A stretch of 64,000 bases of DNA from Isoetes taiwanensis (taxonomy: Eukaryota; Streptophyta; Lycopodiopsida; Isoetales; Isoetaceae): the NCBI GenBank assembly GCA_021234155.1, contig JAJEKV010000050.1:5727199-5791198 (forward strand). Direction: 5' to 3'. Position numbers and translations under genes: made by a program. The number at the start of each line of letters is the position of its first letter. Positions within the stretch are counted from its first letter, which is position 1. This document shows, piece after piece, positions 1 to 12,633 of the stretch. Below the pieces are notes generated by a model. It saw only the letters and a list, made by a program, of their open reading frames with translations, had not been told where the DNA came from and searched no databases.

Positions 1-3000
1 TTCGTGTACTTCGTTCAGTTACGTATTGCTGGGGTCCCCTAGGATGGCATGAGGTTGAGTGGAGGAAAAATCAAAGATATCATACGATTTTAATAGAAAC
101 ATGAACACAAGGGCAAAAAGATTATATATACATGAGGAAGGGTGTACCCTTTTTCACGTTGGAAAGACAAAGTATATAGGGTGGGTGAGGTAGCGTGATG
201 AGGCTTCTTTGTTATTGAGAATGAAATAGCCAACAAAGCCGGTGTAGTATTGTACATGATATTGATAGATATTATATGCTTATCCATATACATCTCGGTT
301 TGCTTGAGGGTGTCTATTACTAGTGTATTTTCCGTAATAACTAGCAATATTGTTTTTATAAAGATGGATGAAATATAACTAGGGAATTATGCTAATAATT
401 GGGGCTGAATGCTAGAATAGGCAGAGCGATCTAAAGTTCTAGATATGCAAAGTTCTAGAGAGGATGATAAGAGCAAAGAGAAGAATGCAAAAAGAATCTA
501 TTCTAGAGGTGTCACACACAACAAAGACAATCATATATAATAGAATCTACATATTTAGGTATGAATGGGGTAGAGACATGAAAAGGGTGAGGCAAAAAAA
601 CAAAATGCCATATTTCTACCCTTTTTTTAATTCCAAAATCAAAAGTAAGTTTTAGCTCTTTAGAAGTTTCCTCATCATTACTGCTCCATCTAGTTTCTTA
701 TCTAGGCTATGACACAGTTCCAAAGGCTGTTGTTCGGTCACCATTCGTTGAGAGTAGCTTTAAGTTATGATCAATTAATGAGACTTGTTTGGAAAGTCTT
801 GTTACCTCTCATTAACTGGGCTAAGTCCTAGCATCTTCATCATATTTAGCACGATAGTTTTTGGAGTAGGTTCCGAGCTCTAGGCTAGGTCCACATGCCT
901 GCAATCGTAACAATGTGAATTATATATGGTAAGGAAAAATCGTTGATTTATAGGTGGAGAGGGATAGAAAGGAGTTGGAATTAGTTTGTGCTGAGGTTAC
1001 GAGGGAAAAGCGACCTTGAATGTGGCTGAAAGCTTCGAGAGAAGGAAGCTGACTGGGAAACACCGGTATAGTCTTTACTACGGTGAAGCGACACAGAATG
1101 CTGGCTGCGTCGTCTTCATAACAACCAACTGGAATATCTAAAACGATTTGAAGATGGTTATAGCGATCCGTAGTAGTCAATCATGCCTATATGATCTTAG
1201 CTCATAATATGTTAAACTATTGTGTTGGCGTATCTCATTATATGCATGATATCATCTAGTTAGAATATGGCAATGCCTATAGCTAGTCCTAGAGATTCTA
1301 ACATCTCATGTGTGTGAAAACATATATAGCCATATGCAAATAGACTCTATAAATAACGAGAAATATGAATCCATGCGGTAGTTGCCCGTTACCCATTTCA
1401 CCTTAATGCTATGTGCGTCGTTGGGCGATTGTTACTTCTTGATGAAGGAAATAGAGTATCTCGGCTGCTTTTCACTTGCTCACTTTCGGTAGGAGGTTTT
1501 TTTATGTCGGACAATTATACTTTGAAAATATATAATTATATCTATAGTAATAATATTTAAAACTATTAGTTATATATTGTTATTCCAAACTAAGGAATAG
1601 GCGGGGAAGATTGGAATGATTGGAGTAGAGAAAATATTTTTATAGGATGTACTTATGATGATACAAAGTTTTGGTGAACAAATTACCATTGCCTAGGAAA
1701 ACAAAAATCAAACCGGTTGGTTTTATTTACCAACGCCTAAAACCAACCAAGTAATCTTTGGATCGAGGGGATGAATTGTCCATTAGTTGGACAATGCACT
1801 TTCGTTTAACATGATTTCAAAGCCAGAAGCGGTATAGCCGTTGGTGTCAAAAGTCAAATTCAGCCTTGGGGAAGCAGAATTGGATACCAGGAGTCACATT
1901 ATCGGCCATTGTGTGGATGAGTTAATGCATGAAAGGGGGCAAATATGCCTAAGAATGCCTTCATATTCATTTCTAGATTGGGTTCCTCCACCGCCTCCTC
2001 CTCTTGAAAATAGCGATCATGAAGAATTTATTGTTGGTGAATTTTAAACTCAACTTCTTCCATCAACATTTGTATTACTTTGCCAAGCCCCGGGAAGGAT
2101 ACTCTACAGAGTGAGCGAACACGAAAACTTGCAAAGAATCCATGCATTAATCACCGCAAAAAAGAATCCAAAGAATCCATGCCACCACCACCACCACCCG
2201 GTCTGAGATGAATGCATGTATATCTTCATCACGAACAATGCTTTTTCTATAAAGATCGATAATTCATGCTAAAATCAGGAGTCCTCTTCAACAATAGTGT
2301 GAGCTTGACTCGAGCCCAACATCGATGCATGCAATGGGTAGAGCAGAAGCGGTCAACAAAACACCTAGCCAATTAGGGATGCCAACATTAGGAGACAATG
2401 GTCAAAGGAGCGGGTATTTGGTGTGTCCGAGTAAGTAGATGATCTGGGATGCATCATTTCGAGGATAGATTAGCATGTTATATCCCTTGTAGAGTTATCC
2501 TAAAACCCTTTATATTTATTTCTCCAAGTTATGGATGTTTTATGATGATGGTTGATCATTGTTTGCACTTTTGTGTATGAATGAATGGGGATAGAGACCT
2601 AATATCCATTGTAGATGATGCTTCTAGCTTAGACCCATAATTACCAATTATATGGCAACACGTGCATAGAATCGAAAAACCCGTCGTGGGTATTGGGAAG
2701 TTGTGAGGCATTGCAAGGTAGACTTGTCCTGGCGTTTGGACCTTTGGAGTGTAGAAGTCTCTTGGTCTAGTCTTAATAATCTACCACCACTTGTAGGTAG
2801 AATATGAGTTCAAAACCTCCACGGTGATGCGTTGCCTCGATGGAGTTCGGTCGGTATATGGTATTTAAATTATTTGTCAAAATACCTGTAGCAAACTTTG
2901 TTCCAATAGCGACACATGGCGAACACGATTTCCTTTATACTTTCGTAGTTTTCTTTATACGCACAAATTAATTACTTCTTCTTCTTCTCTTTACACCATA
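1..3000. other. AT-rich intergenic DNA, no supported gene
   Basis: Only short open frames occur here and none shows a recognisable domain, splice structure or homology block. A 68-codon frame at 1841-2047 with a proline run and an 86-codon frame at 920-1180 were looked at and not accepted. The base composition and isolated short frames fit intergenic or long-decayed repeat DNA. Confidence 0.6.
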
Positions 3001-3204
3001 AGCTTCAACTAAATTTAGCACCATTCCCAATGCTTGAAGGAGCCTCAAACTCAGAACTCAAACTCTTGGAGACCAAATTATGAATTATGGAGCACCAATC
3101 CGCGGGAGGAAGACTCTTGAGGATACCGATTACAAATGGGCAATTGAGGTTCTGCCTCAATTATAATTTAAGGATAGAACTCAAACTCTTGGACTTGGCA
3201 ACCG

Positions 3205-3310
3205 AATTAAGAATAGATTTTTGGGAAAAATAAAATGCCCTTATTTTTTTTATAATTATTGAAATGCCCTCCATGATTAAATTATTTGTCAAAATCTCGT
3301 CGGGACTTAT
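3205..3310 (-). repeat. Inverted partner of the 4.0/4.5 kb repeat end
   Basis: This ~80 bp stretch reads, on the minus strand, nearly the same as the segments at about 3980-4050 and 4505-4587 (a TTTGACAAATAATG start, GGGGCATTTCAATAATTA, then a GGGCATTTT/TTTCCC end). The same short module therefore occurs three times in 1.4 kb, once inverted. It may be the terminus of a mobile element, but no complete element could be outlined. Confidence 0.6.
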
Positions 3311-3525
3311 GCGTGAACTGAAGACTCTTGAGGTGTGATAGCTTCCAGAGTAGCAAATGGGCAATGCTTGAAGGGTTCTCAAACTCTTGGAGACGGCGGT
3401 ATAATTCGGGGAGGAAGGCCTCGAAGGATAAAATGGGTATTGAGGTTCTCAACTTCAAGATAATTCAGGCCTCGGAAGGATAGAAGGACTTAAAGCAATT
3501 CCCCGAGGACTCGCAACTGAAGAAT

Positions 3526-4587
3526 AGATTTTTTCTGCAAATTTCTATTCGACTCTACGGGCATTACTTGAACTTCGTTTGAAGTACTTTGCATTAGGAT
3601 AGCTTAGAATCCACAAAGGACAAATTCCTTTTTCCTTCGAGAATGCCTTTTTCCCTTCGGTTGGATCATCATAACTAGTTTTAATCTACGTTATTCTTGC
3701 AAACCAAATGCTTAAATGTCGAGTTTGATAAAATACGGTGTCAATTTTACACAAAAATAGGATCCAAATATGAAGCCGAATGCGTGCTAATGAAGAAGCG
3801 AGGAGCACAACTCAAGCATTCAGATTCTAAGCAACCCATATTGATTATAGAATGAGATCGATTATAGAATAAGAACAATGAAGAACCAGGAAAATTTGAC
3901 AATTAAACAAGTTTGCTATAGGGACAAGGAGGTTAAACACAGGGTTGCTACATGGAGCGGGTTAAGCTAGGGGTATTTTGACAAATAATGAAAATCTGGG
4001 GGCATTTCAATAATTACAAGAAAATATAAGGGCATTTTTACAATTTTCCCTAGATTTTTTCTGCAAATTTCTATTCGACTCTACGGGCATTAAACGGACT
4101 CGTTTGAAGTACTTTGCATTAGGATAGCTTAGAATCCACAAAAGGACAAATTCCTTTTTTCCTTCAAATGCCTTTTTTTCCCTTAGGTTGGATCATCATA
4201 ACTAGTTTTTAATCCTCATTTATTCTTGCAAACCAAATGCTTAAATGTCGGATTTGATAAAATACAGGTGTCAATTTTACACAAAAATAGGATCCAAATA
4301 TGAAGCCAATGCTTGCTAATGAAGAACAGAGCACAACTCAAGCATTCGATTCTAAGCAACCCATATTGATTATAGAATGAGATCGATTATAGGAATAAGA
4401 ACAATGAAGAACCGGGGAAAATTTGACAATTAAACAAGTTTGCTATAGGGAGCGGGTTTCGCTACGAGGGGGTTGCTACATGGAACAGGTTAGCTCTCGG
4501 GGTATTTTGACAAATAATGAAAATCTGGGGGCATTTCAATAATTACAAAAAGAAAATATAAAGGGCATTTTACAATTTTCCCTAAAT
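3526..4587 (+). repeat. ~530 bp tandem duplication
   Basis: Unit 1 runs about 3526-4051 and unit 2 about 4052-4587. Both begin AGATTTTTTCTGCAAATTTC and share order and wording throughout: the exon-like TTGCATTAGGATAGCTTAG, the CAATTTTACACAAAAATAGG block, the GATTATAGAATGAGATCG block and the GGGGCATTTCAATAATTA end. They differ by scattered substitutions and small indels, so the duplication is not recent. No coding capacity was seen. It could be two adjacent LTR-like copies of an unknown element or a local duplication. Confidence 0.8.
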
Positions 4588-4589
4588 AA

Positions 4590-6300
4590 TATGCCACCAT
4601 GAAGGGTGGCCCATCATCATCCATAAGAATGCAAGTAGAATACCAACACAACAAGGAAATGCATCATAAATAAGGGCTCTACCCGGCCGCATCTTCATGG
4701 GGATCAATTGACAATCAAGACCTCCAGGATAACAACAATGCATGGAGTCATAACAATGGTGTTGGTGGCATAGAACAATGGGTGGGTAGTCCCTCCCATC
4801 CGCCCTCCTGTGCACACTTTGCGAGATGGTACGAAACATGCTATGGCGTGATTGTAGCCATCGGGAGACGCAATCCCATGGAATCACCCTATGGAACTAC
4901 TTTCGGGGTTACATCTCCCGCCCCGATCGGGCAGGTCGAGAGCGTCCCTCCCAGAGCATGACGGATCTTTGGGTGTGTTAGAGGCGTGCCACCTCGTTGC
5001 CCCTGCATTCGTACCCGACTTACTCCCCTAAATCTAAAAGGCCAGCTCACCGCCTCGCTCGGATCCGCCCACATACATTTTGCATCATCATGCATCCGTG
5101 GAGTGTGGGACCCATGCCACGCCCCTCTCGGAGTGGCTATAAGCCTAGCTTTGTAGGGAGTCCCTGTAGCCGCTAGGAAAGACCCCACCCCCGATTCACC
5201 ATCATACTCGTTATTTGGTGCTGAATCACATCATAGCATTCACAGCCAGGTGGGCTCTTGTGCCTGGGCCGCATTTTTAGGATTTAAGAGGTTATAACTA
5301 GGAACATCACTAAATCTAGAGAGCTTTCAGGTCTCTACCTCCTTAATCCGTACAACCACGGGGAGGAGCAGAAAAGAGAAGCAGGAATCAAATACAACAT
5401 CCATCATCATCATAAGTAGATCATAGAATAGAATCTAATCATCCATCTACTCCAAACAAGGGTTAGAATAGCCACAGAACTACGTAAAAACTGACTGTCT
5501 CCCGGCTGAACCTATTGTCACCGAAGAACATCCATAGAACTGGTGGGTATTAGGTTACCTTGAGTCCTTCCTCCCTACGCCCTTCCCAAACTCGAATTTG
5601 GGGAGCACTGGTAATTTGGGAGCTCAATTTGCCACCCAAAGATGGAAACACCGCCCTTGGCCAAGTGGATTAGGCCAAGTGGCACACTCCTAATTAGCCT
5701 ATTTGGCTAATTAATACTATTAGTTGGTCTACTTAGGTTAGTTTTAATTCAAATCCCAATGGTCTTAATACCTTGGGGCGTGTCATGTTAGGTATACATA
5801 TTATTAATGTATATTTACATGGAGCGTCACATTCTCTATATAGAATAATGTTGTCCTCAGCATTAAGGATCATAGAGATAATAATACTTAATAAAAGAAA
5901 AGGAGAGTAGTTACTTTATTATAAAACATAGGAAATTACAACAAGATCATGGACGATCAAAGTCTCGGACCTAAGTCCTTTCACACCATAGCTTAGAACA
6001 CTTATTATGCATAACAACAAGTCATCGGTGGGACCGTAAGGAACAAGATAAAAACACAACATGACGCGTAAAGTGAGTCGTCAGGGAAGGCTAGATGCCA
6101 TTTGGATGCACTAACACTGCCGGGATTGATTACATCAATACTCAAGATAATTATACAAAGTTGTGGTTGAAGGACCACCTTTATATACAAAGAGAAAATG
6201 GAAATAAAGGGAATCATATATTGCCTAGAGCTTGCAAATAAAACATAGGCAATGTTCCTATTTTAGCCGTAGATGGTTGCATCCTAATATGCCTAAATGC
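4590..6300. other. No supported gene; likely 3' flank of gypsy element 1
   Basis: 4590-5280 is GC-richer than its surroundings and has two ~100-codon minus frames without recognisable motifs. 5281-6300 returns to AT-rich sequence and lies immediately downstream, in element sense, of the gypsy coding region, so it may include its 3' UTR and LTR. No TG...CA ended direct-repeat partner was found to fix an LTR border. Confidence 0.45.
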
Positions 6301-7239
6301 AATTCCCCCATCCTAGGATCCTCTACCCCAACCATACGCATGATCCCCATGGGATCTAGTACCCATACATACCATTGGAGCTCCGAGTCGATAGCATCGT
6401 GGATTATCCGACCTTAGCATTGCCAAGATAAAATCGGGGTAGGTCTTATCAAAGGTCTTGTTTAAGCACCTACATTGGCATCCTCGATGGTAAAGTGTTT
6501 CCCTTAACCAAATCTTTGCAATATCCGGATTCTTCCGGTTTTGCTTATATGCTCTGTCAAGAAGAGCCTGCGGAACAATTTCCAACCGCTTTCCGGTCAT
6601 CTCCGTTGTTGGTGTATCAAGAATCTCATGAGGATGGGGTGTGCTTCTTTAGAAGGCTTACATGGAAAACCTTGTGGACCTTAAGATGAGTTGGCAAATT
6701 CAACCTATAGGCTTTGCGTAACCTATCGTTCAATGATGCGAAATGGTCCTGCCCATCGTGGTGCCAATTTCTTGCAATTCCCAATTTTGAGCTTGGCACG
6801 CTTAACCTTGATCTTCAACCATCTGATTCACCAACACGGAACTCACGCAGCGAGTGCGGTGTCTATCGCTAAACTCTTTTGGTGACCGTGCTGCCAATAG
6901 ATACAGCGATACTTCCTCTACCAAAACTTGCATATTAAGAAGCAACTATTGCCAAAGCCGCCACTTTGGAAAGCGGGTTATGCCGCGTATCCAGGAGTAA
7001 AGGCATTGATAACCATAGGTGATCATAAAGGGAGACATCCTTGAGGACTCTGTTTAGCACTATTATAGGCAAATTCTACCAAGTGAATGTAATGCCAATT
7101 GAGATTGCTTATTCGGACATAATTTAAGTAGCATATCCTCAATAATTCGATTTAGTGCGTTACATGCCCGCCCATGCATGCGGGGTGATAGGCGTACTCA
7201 TGGCAAGCTTTGGTTTTGTATGGTGTTGAAGAAGACTTT

Positions 7240-7992
7240 TCAGAAAGCACTAACAAATTTAGGAACACGATCCGAAATAATGGTCCGTGGCATCCCATAG
7301 AGTCGAAAAATCTCCTTGGAGAACAAAAGTGTCGTATCCAAGGCAGTGTCGGTGGTGCGACGTGGCAAGAAATGCGCCATCTTGGAAAACTTGTCAACTA
7401 CTACTATCAAGGCGTCAAATCCACGAAGTGTGCGTGGGCGGCCCACAATAAAGTACATGGTAATGACTTTCCATTTTGCATTGGGAACATCCAGAGGTTC
7501 CAGTGTGCCTGGTGTTCTTAACTGCTCTGCCTTTGTCTGTTGGCAAAGTTGGCACTGCTTAATGCAGCGGCCAATATGCTTCTTCATACCAGGCCAAAAG
7601 TAACTGCATCTTATCTTGAAATATGTTTTCATAAATCCAATATGACCAGCAATAGGGCTGTTGTGCGTGTCATGGAGTATAAGCCTCCTAACTCCTGATG
7701 AGTCAGGTGCACACAATTTATCGCGGTAATATAAGAGGTCACCGTGCTTCTTATAATGTTTAAATGTGTCCCTCTCCTTATCTGTCCTGGCCTCTTTAGA
7801 AAGGCTGCTCCACACTTCACTGAACTCGGGATCCGTTGGAAGAGATTGTTCAATAGTCTTTCTAAATTCACTTGCTATAGTGGAAATGGCGTTGCAATGG
7901 ATACGGGTGGACAACGGATGCCGAGATAAGGCATCTGCAACAACATTGTGTTTCCCGGGTTTATGCAGAACCTTAAAGTCATATTCCTCCAA
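7240..7992 (-). pseudogene. Gypsy integrase remnant with RNase H tail
   Basis: The 250-codon frame starts with the end of RNase H (a KVLHKPGKHNVVADALSR block), then the integrase H2C2 zinc finger (H-x-H around HNSP..HIG, then CIKQCQLC) and the catalytic core. The core reads VITMYFIVGRPRT where the family has D in place of Y, so the first acidic residue of the DDE triad is lost by a single base change. The second block keeps ISDR but the following D is V. The frame ends soon after the second block. An inactive integrase is the clear reading. Confidence 0.88.
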
Positions 7993-8350
7993 AAATTTCT
8001 ATCCACCTGCATTGCCGAAGATTGAGATTAGCATGTGTGAAGATATATTGGAGACTTTAGTGATCTGTATCTAGTTGGAACTGCCGTCCAAGAAGATAAC
8101 GTCGCCAAATGTGCAAGGCACGCCTTACGGGGCATAAGCAACTCTTGATCATGAGTGGGATATCTCGTTCGCTGGCCGGGTCATTTTCTTAGAGTCATAG
8201 ACTATGACTTTCGTCCCTCTTGCATCAAAACAGCTCTTGTTGCTATCTTACTTGCATCAAGTGGTAACCGCATTTTATCCTTTCGAGGATCGATAAAGGT
8301 ACGGATGAGTGCCGACGTTAAGGCGTTCTTCAGCTGTTGGAAGCTTGGTT
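7930..8350 (-). pseudogene. Gypsy RNase H remnant
   Basis: Over several frames the minus strand reads ASKIATRAVLMQEG, then RYPTHDQELL, then a LDTDHRSLK-like block, the normal order of a Ty3/gypsy RNase H. At least three frame changes and an in-frame stop separate these blocks. It links the RT frame upstream to the integrase frame downstream and has no separate function. Confidence 0.8.
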
Positions 8351-9011
8351 AGGTCAATAAGGGGTGCTGGAATTTTAGCAAAGTCCTTAACGTTACGATA
8401 ATAGCCACGCCAATCCCGAAACTTCGACTTCGAGACATTGGTAGGGACCCACGGTGGGCATAAATTTGCATTTGGAAAACTTAGCAAAGAGTTGGTGGGG
8501 CCGCAACACGGAGGGCCAAACCAAGATGGTATTCATGATCCTCCGGGGTTTTACTATAGATAAGAATGTCATCAAAGAAAATAATGACAAACTTGTCTAA
8601 ATAGTCTCTGAAGACATCGTTCATGAGACGCATGAAGATTGCTGGTGCATTGGTGAGTCCAAAAAGCATCACTGTGAACTCATAATGTCCATAACGAGTG
8701 CGGAAGGCGGACTCAGGAATGTCGTCCTCCTTAATCCGTATTTGATGGTAGCCAGAGTGAAGATCTATCTTAGAAAAATACTTAGCTCCTTGTAGCTGAT
8801 CCATAAGGTCACTGGCTCGCGGTAATGCATATCGATTCTTAAAACTATGCTTATTTAGCTGACGGCAATCGATACACATATGTAAAGTCCCATCCTTCTT
8901 CTTAACAAATAAGATAGGGGCTCCAAAAGGTGAAACACTGGGCCGAATGAAGCCTAGCTTCAGAAGTTCCTGTAACTGTTTCTTAAGTTCTGCTAACTCA
9001 GGGGTACTCAT
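8275..9011 (-). pseudogene. Gypsy reverse transcriptase remnant
   Basis: The frame 9011-8481 reads through fingers and palm: a primer-side [13 protein letters not shown] helix, [15 protein letters not shown], a CIDCRQLN block, the [12 protein letters not shown] block with the first catalytic Asp, [15 protein letters not shown], and the FFDDILIYS box with both catalytic Asp residues. After about 8485 the frame shifts; the connection block DWRGYYRNVKDFAKIPAPL is found in 8275-8487 in another frame. The catalytic residues survive, unlike those in protease and integrase, but the protein is truncated. Confidence 0.92.
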
Positions 9012-9736
9012 GCGGTAGGGAGCCTTACTGGTAGGCTTAGTACCTGGTTGGAGTGCAATCTCGCACTGTACCCCCTAAAAGGTGGTAATTTTCGAATCTC
9101 ATCTGGAAAGAGGTCTTGGAACTCATGAATGAGGCTGGCTATAGTTGGCGGCAATTCTTGAATGATTTCCTCTTGCTTGATTTCAAAGAAAGCAAGCCTA
9201 ACAATACCCGCCACCTGTCTACGTCGAATAGCTTTTTCCAGGCTACGCAAGGAGATGCATTGCATAATAGGACGGATTGCATTACCTGATATAGGAACAC
9301 GGGCCCCATTAGCTGCGTTGAAGGTGACAGCATGCTTCTCACAATCTATATTCGCCTTTGCTGCTGCCAGGAATTCCATCCCCACAATCAAGTCATACTT
9401 TCCAATATTCATAAGCTCAGCTCCCAAAGTGACGGGTGCCCCTGGTAATTGGATGTTCAAATTAACACGACGGCCTTGAGTGTGGCGAATAGCTCCACTA
9501 GCCAATGTGACTAGTCTGTGTTTAGATTTCAAAGGGGATAACTGCAGAGTTTCAGCCAACCTAGGGGATGCAAAGTTGTGGGTACTACCCGTGACCATGA
9601 GGATAATGAAAGGTTTGCTATCAATTTGACCCACTGTAGAGATGACACTGGGTTGACAATCGGCCTGACCGGTCTCAATAGCAGCAAAAATGTGAGACTC
9701 ATCTTGTATATAGTCAGTCGGCTCCTCCTCTGCCAA
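9008..9736 (-). pseudogene. Gypsy aspartic protease and linker
   Basis: The 242-codon frame contains the retropepsin-like region with the wording ILMVTGSTHNFASP. In the family, and in the second gypsy copy of this window (FMDTG at about 62750), the residue before TG is Asp; here codon GAC has become GTC, so the active-site Asp is Val. The downstream LIVGMEFL block is intact. The frame then runs towards the RT frame. An otherwise long open frame with a dead active site suggests inactivation by point mutation. Confidence 0.85.
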
Positions 9737-9940
9737 AATGGGAGTTCACAAAAAGGTGTCAGCTCATCCCAATCTAACCTCTGCCAGGGCTGGTTTGTCT
9801 GCCTGAGTGACGTATGGACATTCCTTGCATCCGGTGGTCTGGGCAGGAGCAATGGTAACAAGCCTTATTGCCGTAGCTGCTCTCGAGCCTCTCGTGGAAT
9901 AGATCGAGAATCACGCCGACCGTTGTTTGGGCCATCTGTC

Positions 9941-10258
9941 TTATCGGGAAATATTGAAGCTGACTTTCTTTTCCGATTTCTGATAAGGAGGCTGTTGAGG
10001 AGGGCCCGGACTAGGAGAGCGGGCCTTATATGGTACGTATGGCTTGGTTTGGCTCACATTTGGAGGTCGCTGGCAGGGGGTCTTTGGTGTGTCCTCCTCA
10101 AAACTCAAAGCTTTTGCTTCAGCCTCTGTTACAGTTTTGGGGTCAATGGCACGGACCATCTTCCTCAAAGTGGGTGACAACCCTTCAACATAGCCCTCGA
10201 CTGCACGACGTTCAGTGACCCTTGGAACATAGAGTCGAAGGCGCATGAATGAACTCAT
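9941..10258 (-). pseudogene. Gypsy gag C-terminal fragment
   Basis: The frame reads FMRLRLYVPRVTERRAVEGY, then GLSPTLRKMVRAIDP, a typical retrotransposon gag (capsid) end, followed by a proline-rich basic tail. The same region occurs in gypsy copy 2 near 62110-62300. Upstream of 10262 the similarity stops abruptly, so the N-terminal part of gag is missing, either deleted or displaced. The zinc knuckle expected between this and the protease is not clear. Confidence 0.8.
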
Positions 10259-10269
10259 CTCAGATAGGC

Positions 10270-12027
10270 CTCGATGCCATGCGATAAAATAAATGTGTCA
10301 GACGCTGCGCCGATGTGCCCGAGGAACATGGAAGTCCAACCCCGGAGGTTCCAATAGACATAATCAAATACCAAGACAACAGTAGAGCAATGCAAATACC
10401 AAGACATGTGAAGTTCATTAGAATATTTTCTAAACATGTGCCTACATTATACTGCTGCTGATGTTGCCCATACAACCTACTCATGTTGAAGCGAGCTCAA
10501 CAATGAAGACTAGAATAACAATTCAAAGATGAAGAAATATCAAGTCATGTTACCGCATTGATGTAAATCCAACGTCATGCACTTTGTTGAACAAAGTAGA
10601 GATCTAAGCATTCTCCAATATGCAAAGCTTACCTTCGGATCATTTCCCCTATAAGGACTGCAAATATACTCATATCAATATCACTCACTAGTTATATTAA
10701 CAATTGTTCTTATTGCCAATGCAGGACTCCTTGCCATAACCATATTGTAAAAACCCCATAAGCTTCATATTCAGATACTCTCTTCACCCAGGAATGTGAA
10801 TCCCACCCAAATTCCCCATGTTCTGTCGAGTCCCCATTGACAGTAAATTACTTAGCTATGGTTACTCATGTTTTATATTTAAAATCCACATCCTTAGCTT
10901 ATGCATTCAATTGGCACAATTAATGTGAAACCTCAAGCCAGCGCTTCCAACTTAAAAATCCATAAGTCTCATGACCGTAACTGCTTCTATCCCATTCCAA
11001 GTGATTGTAGGCTCATAGTTCATCTTCAGGACACCTTCAGGAGCCAAATTTATAATCAGTCTTTATTCTTATAATTATATCATGTATTCCCTTAGTTAAA
11101 CATGACTTCAACCATTCATAGAATGCAAGATCATATTACTTGTTATCTTTATACCTAACTCTTCATGCTCCAATCTCCTCTGCTGCTAAGCTCAGATGCA
11201 ACCCAATTCCATCCATGGGTATTTAGTTTTATATTATGACACACAATTAAATTGACAAAAGTAATGAATACAAGTCAAACAAGATAAATCACAAAACACA
11301 AAATGACAAATACATAACATGAACACAAAATGGCATTGGAGAGCTTCCTCAAGGTCGACCAGATCTAATACACCGCCTTTTTTCAAGCTTTTGTGTGAAT
11401 CTGCTTTTCAAGCAATTTTTAGCCATTCTTGACTTAGAATCAACCCTTACAGAGATGTTTCCAATCATTGATTACCTTCTCTAGCCTTATGAATCTCCAA
11501 TAAATTCATAATTTATCATATTTGCATGCAAAAATCATGTACAGAATAATCATGGCAACTCATAGCACCTCAATTGATCAATAGCAAAACCCCACCTGAG
11601 AATTTCTCCACAAGATAGACCTTGGATCCCTTGCAATTGATTGCACCTCTAAAGATCGTCTTCTAACTCCAAGGATCAAACCTGAGAAGAACATACATAG
11701 TGCGGTCAATTCGACCCAAAGATTACAATTTCTGTCATAACTTTCTCATACGGATGATTTTCTACCGATCGTAACCCATTCCGAGAAAGTTTACTTGAAG
11801 ATCTATCTAAAAAGAAAAATCATCTAAAAACAATCTCGGGTCTCTGAGATATGATGCTTCAAATGTCGTGCTCCAAAACTGTCCAGAATTGCTCCCTGCT
11901 TCATGCTCCGCAACAATCCTTTCCCCAAAGAGACAAAACCCTAATCTCATGCTGCATACATGCCATGAATACATATATACATACATAAATACGTATATTG
12001 ACCCATCAGGTGGCCAGGACCGTTACA
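10270..12027 (-). repeat. Probable LTR (minus sense), starting at 12027
   Basis: On the minus strand a purine tract ends at 12028 and is followed by TGTAACGGTCC, the start of an LTR. The same start (TGTAACGGACC) begins the complete LTR insertion at 21381. The sequence down to about 10270 is AT-rich and non-coding, as expected for a long plant LTR, but its far end was not found, so the lower border is a guess. The gypsy gag is truncated at the same place. Confidence 0.5.
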
Positions 12028-12039
12028 CCCTCTCCTTTT
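12028..12039 (-). other. Polypurine tract of an LTR element
   Basis: The minus strand reads AAAAGGAGAGGG directly before the LTR start TGTAACGG. The preceding ACCCATGAGGCATGGGTT stretch is also found before the 3' LTR of the element at 21381-24807, so this is a family feature and not a chance purine run. Confidence 0.65.
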
Positions 12040-12310
12040 AAAATTTAACCCATGCCTCATGGGTCGATCATTGATTTCGTGAAGCAATTCTCCAACAACT
12101 TATAGAATCAATATGCAATGCCAACTTATTCACAAATTCATACCTCAACATCATCAAGAATTGCTCTCGTTGCTTATGTGGAGACTTCTCCCTTGACATA
12201 CTTCTATGGTAACCACGAAGCCTCTAAATACTACTCCTCCTCCTGAGGATAGCATTTCTAGATCTCTCTGCAATCCACAGATCATAATATCAACGCCCAA
12301 GGATCCAACA

Positions 12311-12325
12311 TTGCTCTGATACCAA
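12311..12325 (-). other. Primer-binding site, initiator-tRNA-Met type
   Basis: The minus strand reads CGTCACAG followed by TTGGTATCAGAGCAA. TGGTATCAGAGC is the usual plant LTR-retrotransposon PBS for initiator tRNA-Met, and CGTCACAG is the LTR 3' end also seen at 24800-24807. The 5' LTR thus lies at and above 12326. The PBS is only about 300 bp from the polypurine tract, so the internal domain is far too short to encode proteins. Confidence 0.75.
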
Positions 12326-12633
12326 CTGTGACGTTCCTAATCGACATGCCCTTAACCAACTGGGCAAACCGTCTAGACGTTTATGAGTAGTCGCTTCTAC
12401 CCATTTATGCCGGTGTCTCAGGAATGCCTCACATGCATATTCAAGGATCGAATACGGCGGCTACCATGGGCCATGGGCCCAAGCTAGAGTAGGAGAACTA
12501 AATTATAAAAGTGATAAGTGACAGAATGTGAAGATGCTTATAGAAATAGGGTGGTTGATAATGGGGTCACGTAGTACCATTAAAGATTGATATTGAGACC
12601 TTGCATCTCTATTGCAGTCATGTGGCATGATAG

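Larger units (their letters stand above)
6400..10262 (-). mobile_element. Ty3/gypsy retrotransposon 1 (decayed, chromodomain type)
   Basis: Reading the minus strand from 10262 downward gives gag tail, aspartic protease, reverse transcriptase, RNase H, integrase with zinc-binding N-terminus, and a short chromodomain-like tail (GLPIEDATWE-like wording split over frames at 6400-6600). This is the Ty3/gypsy order, RT before integrase. The gag is cut at about 10262 and the rest is broken by frameshifts, stops and lost catalytic residues. It is related to the copy at 61.8-64 kb, which shares the same RT and protease wording. It is a dead element. Confidence 0.9.

Noticed and set aside
4889-5188. 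99-codon minus-strand frame in a GC-richer stretch
   Set aside because: No motif, no neighbour and no splice signal; GC-rich DNA gives such frames by chance.
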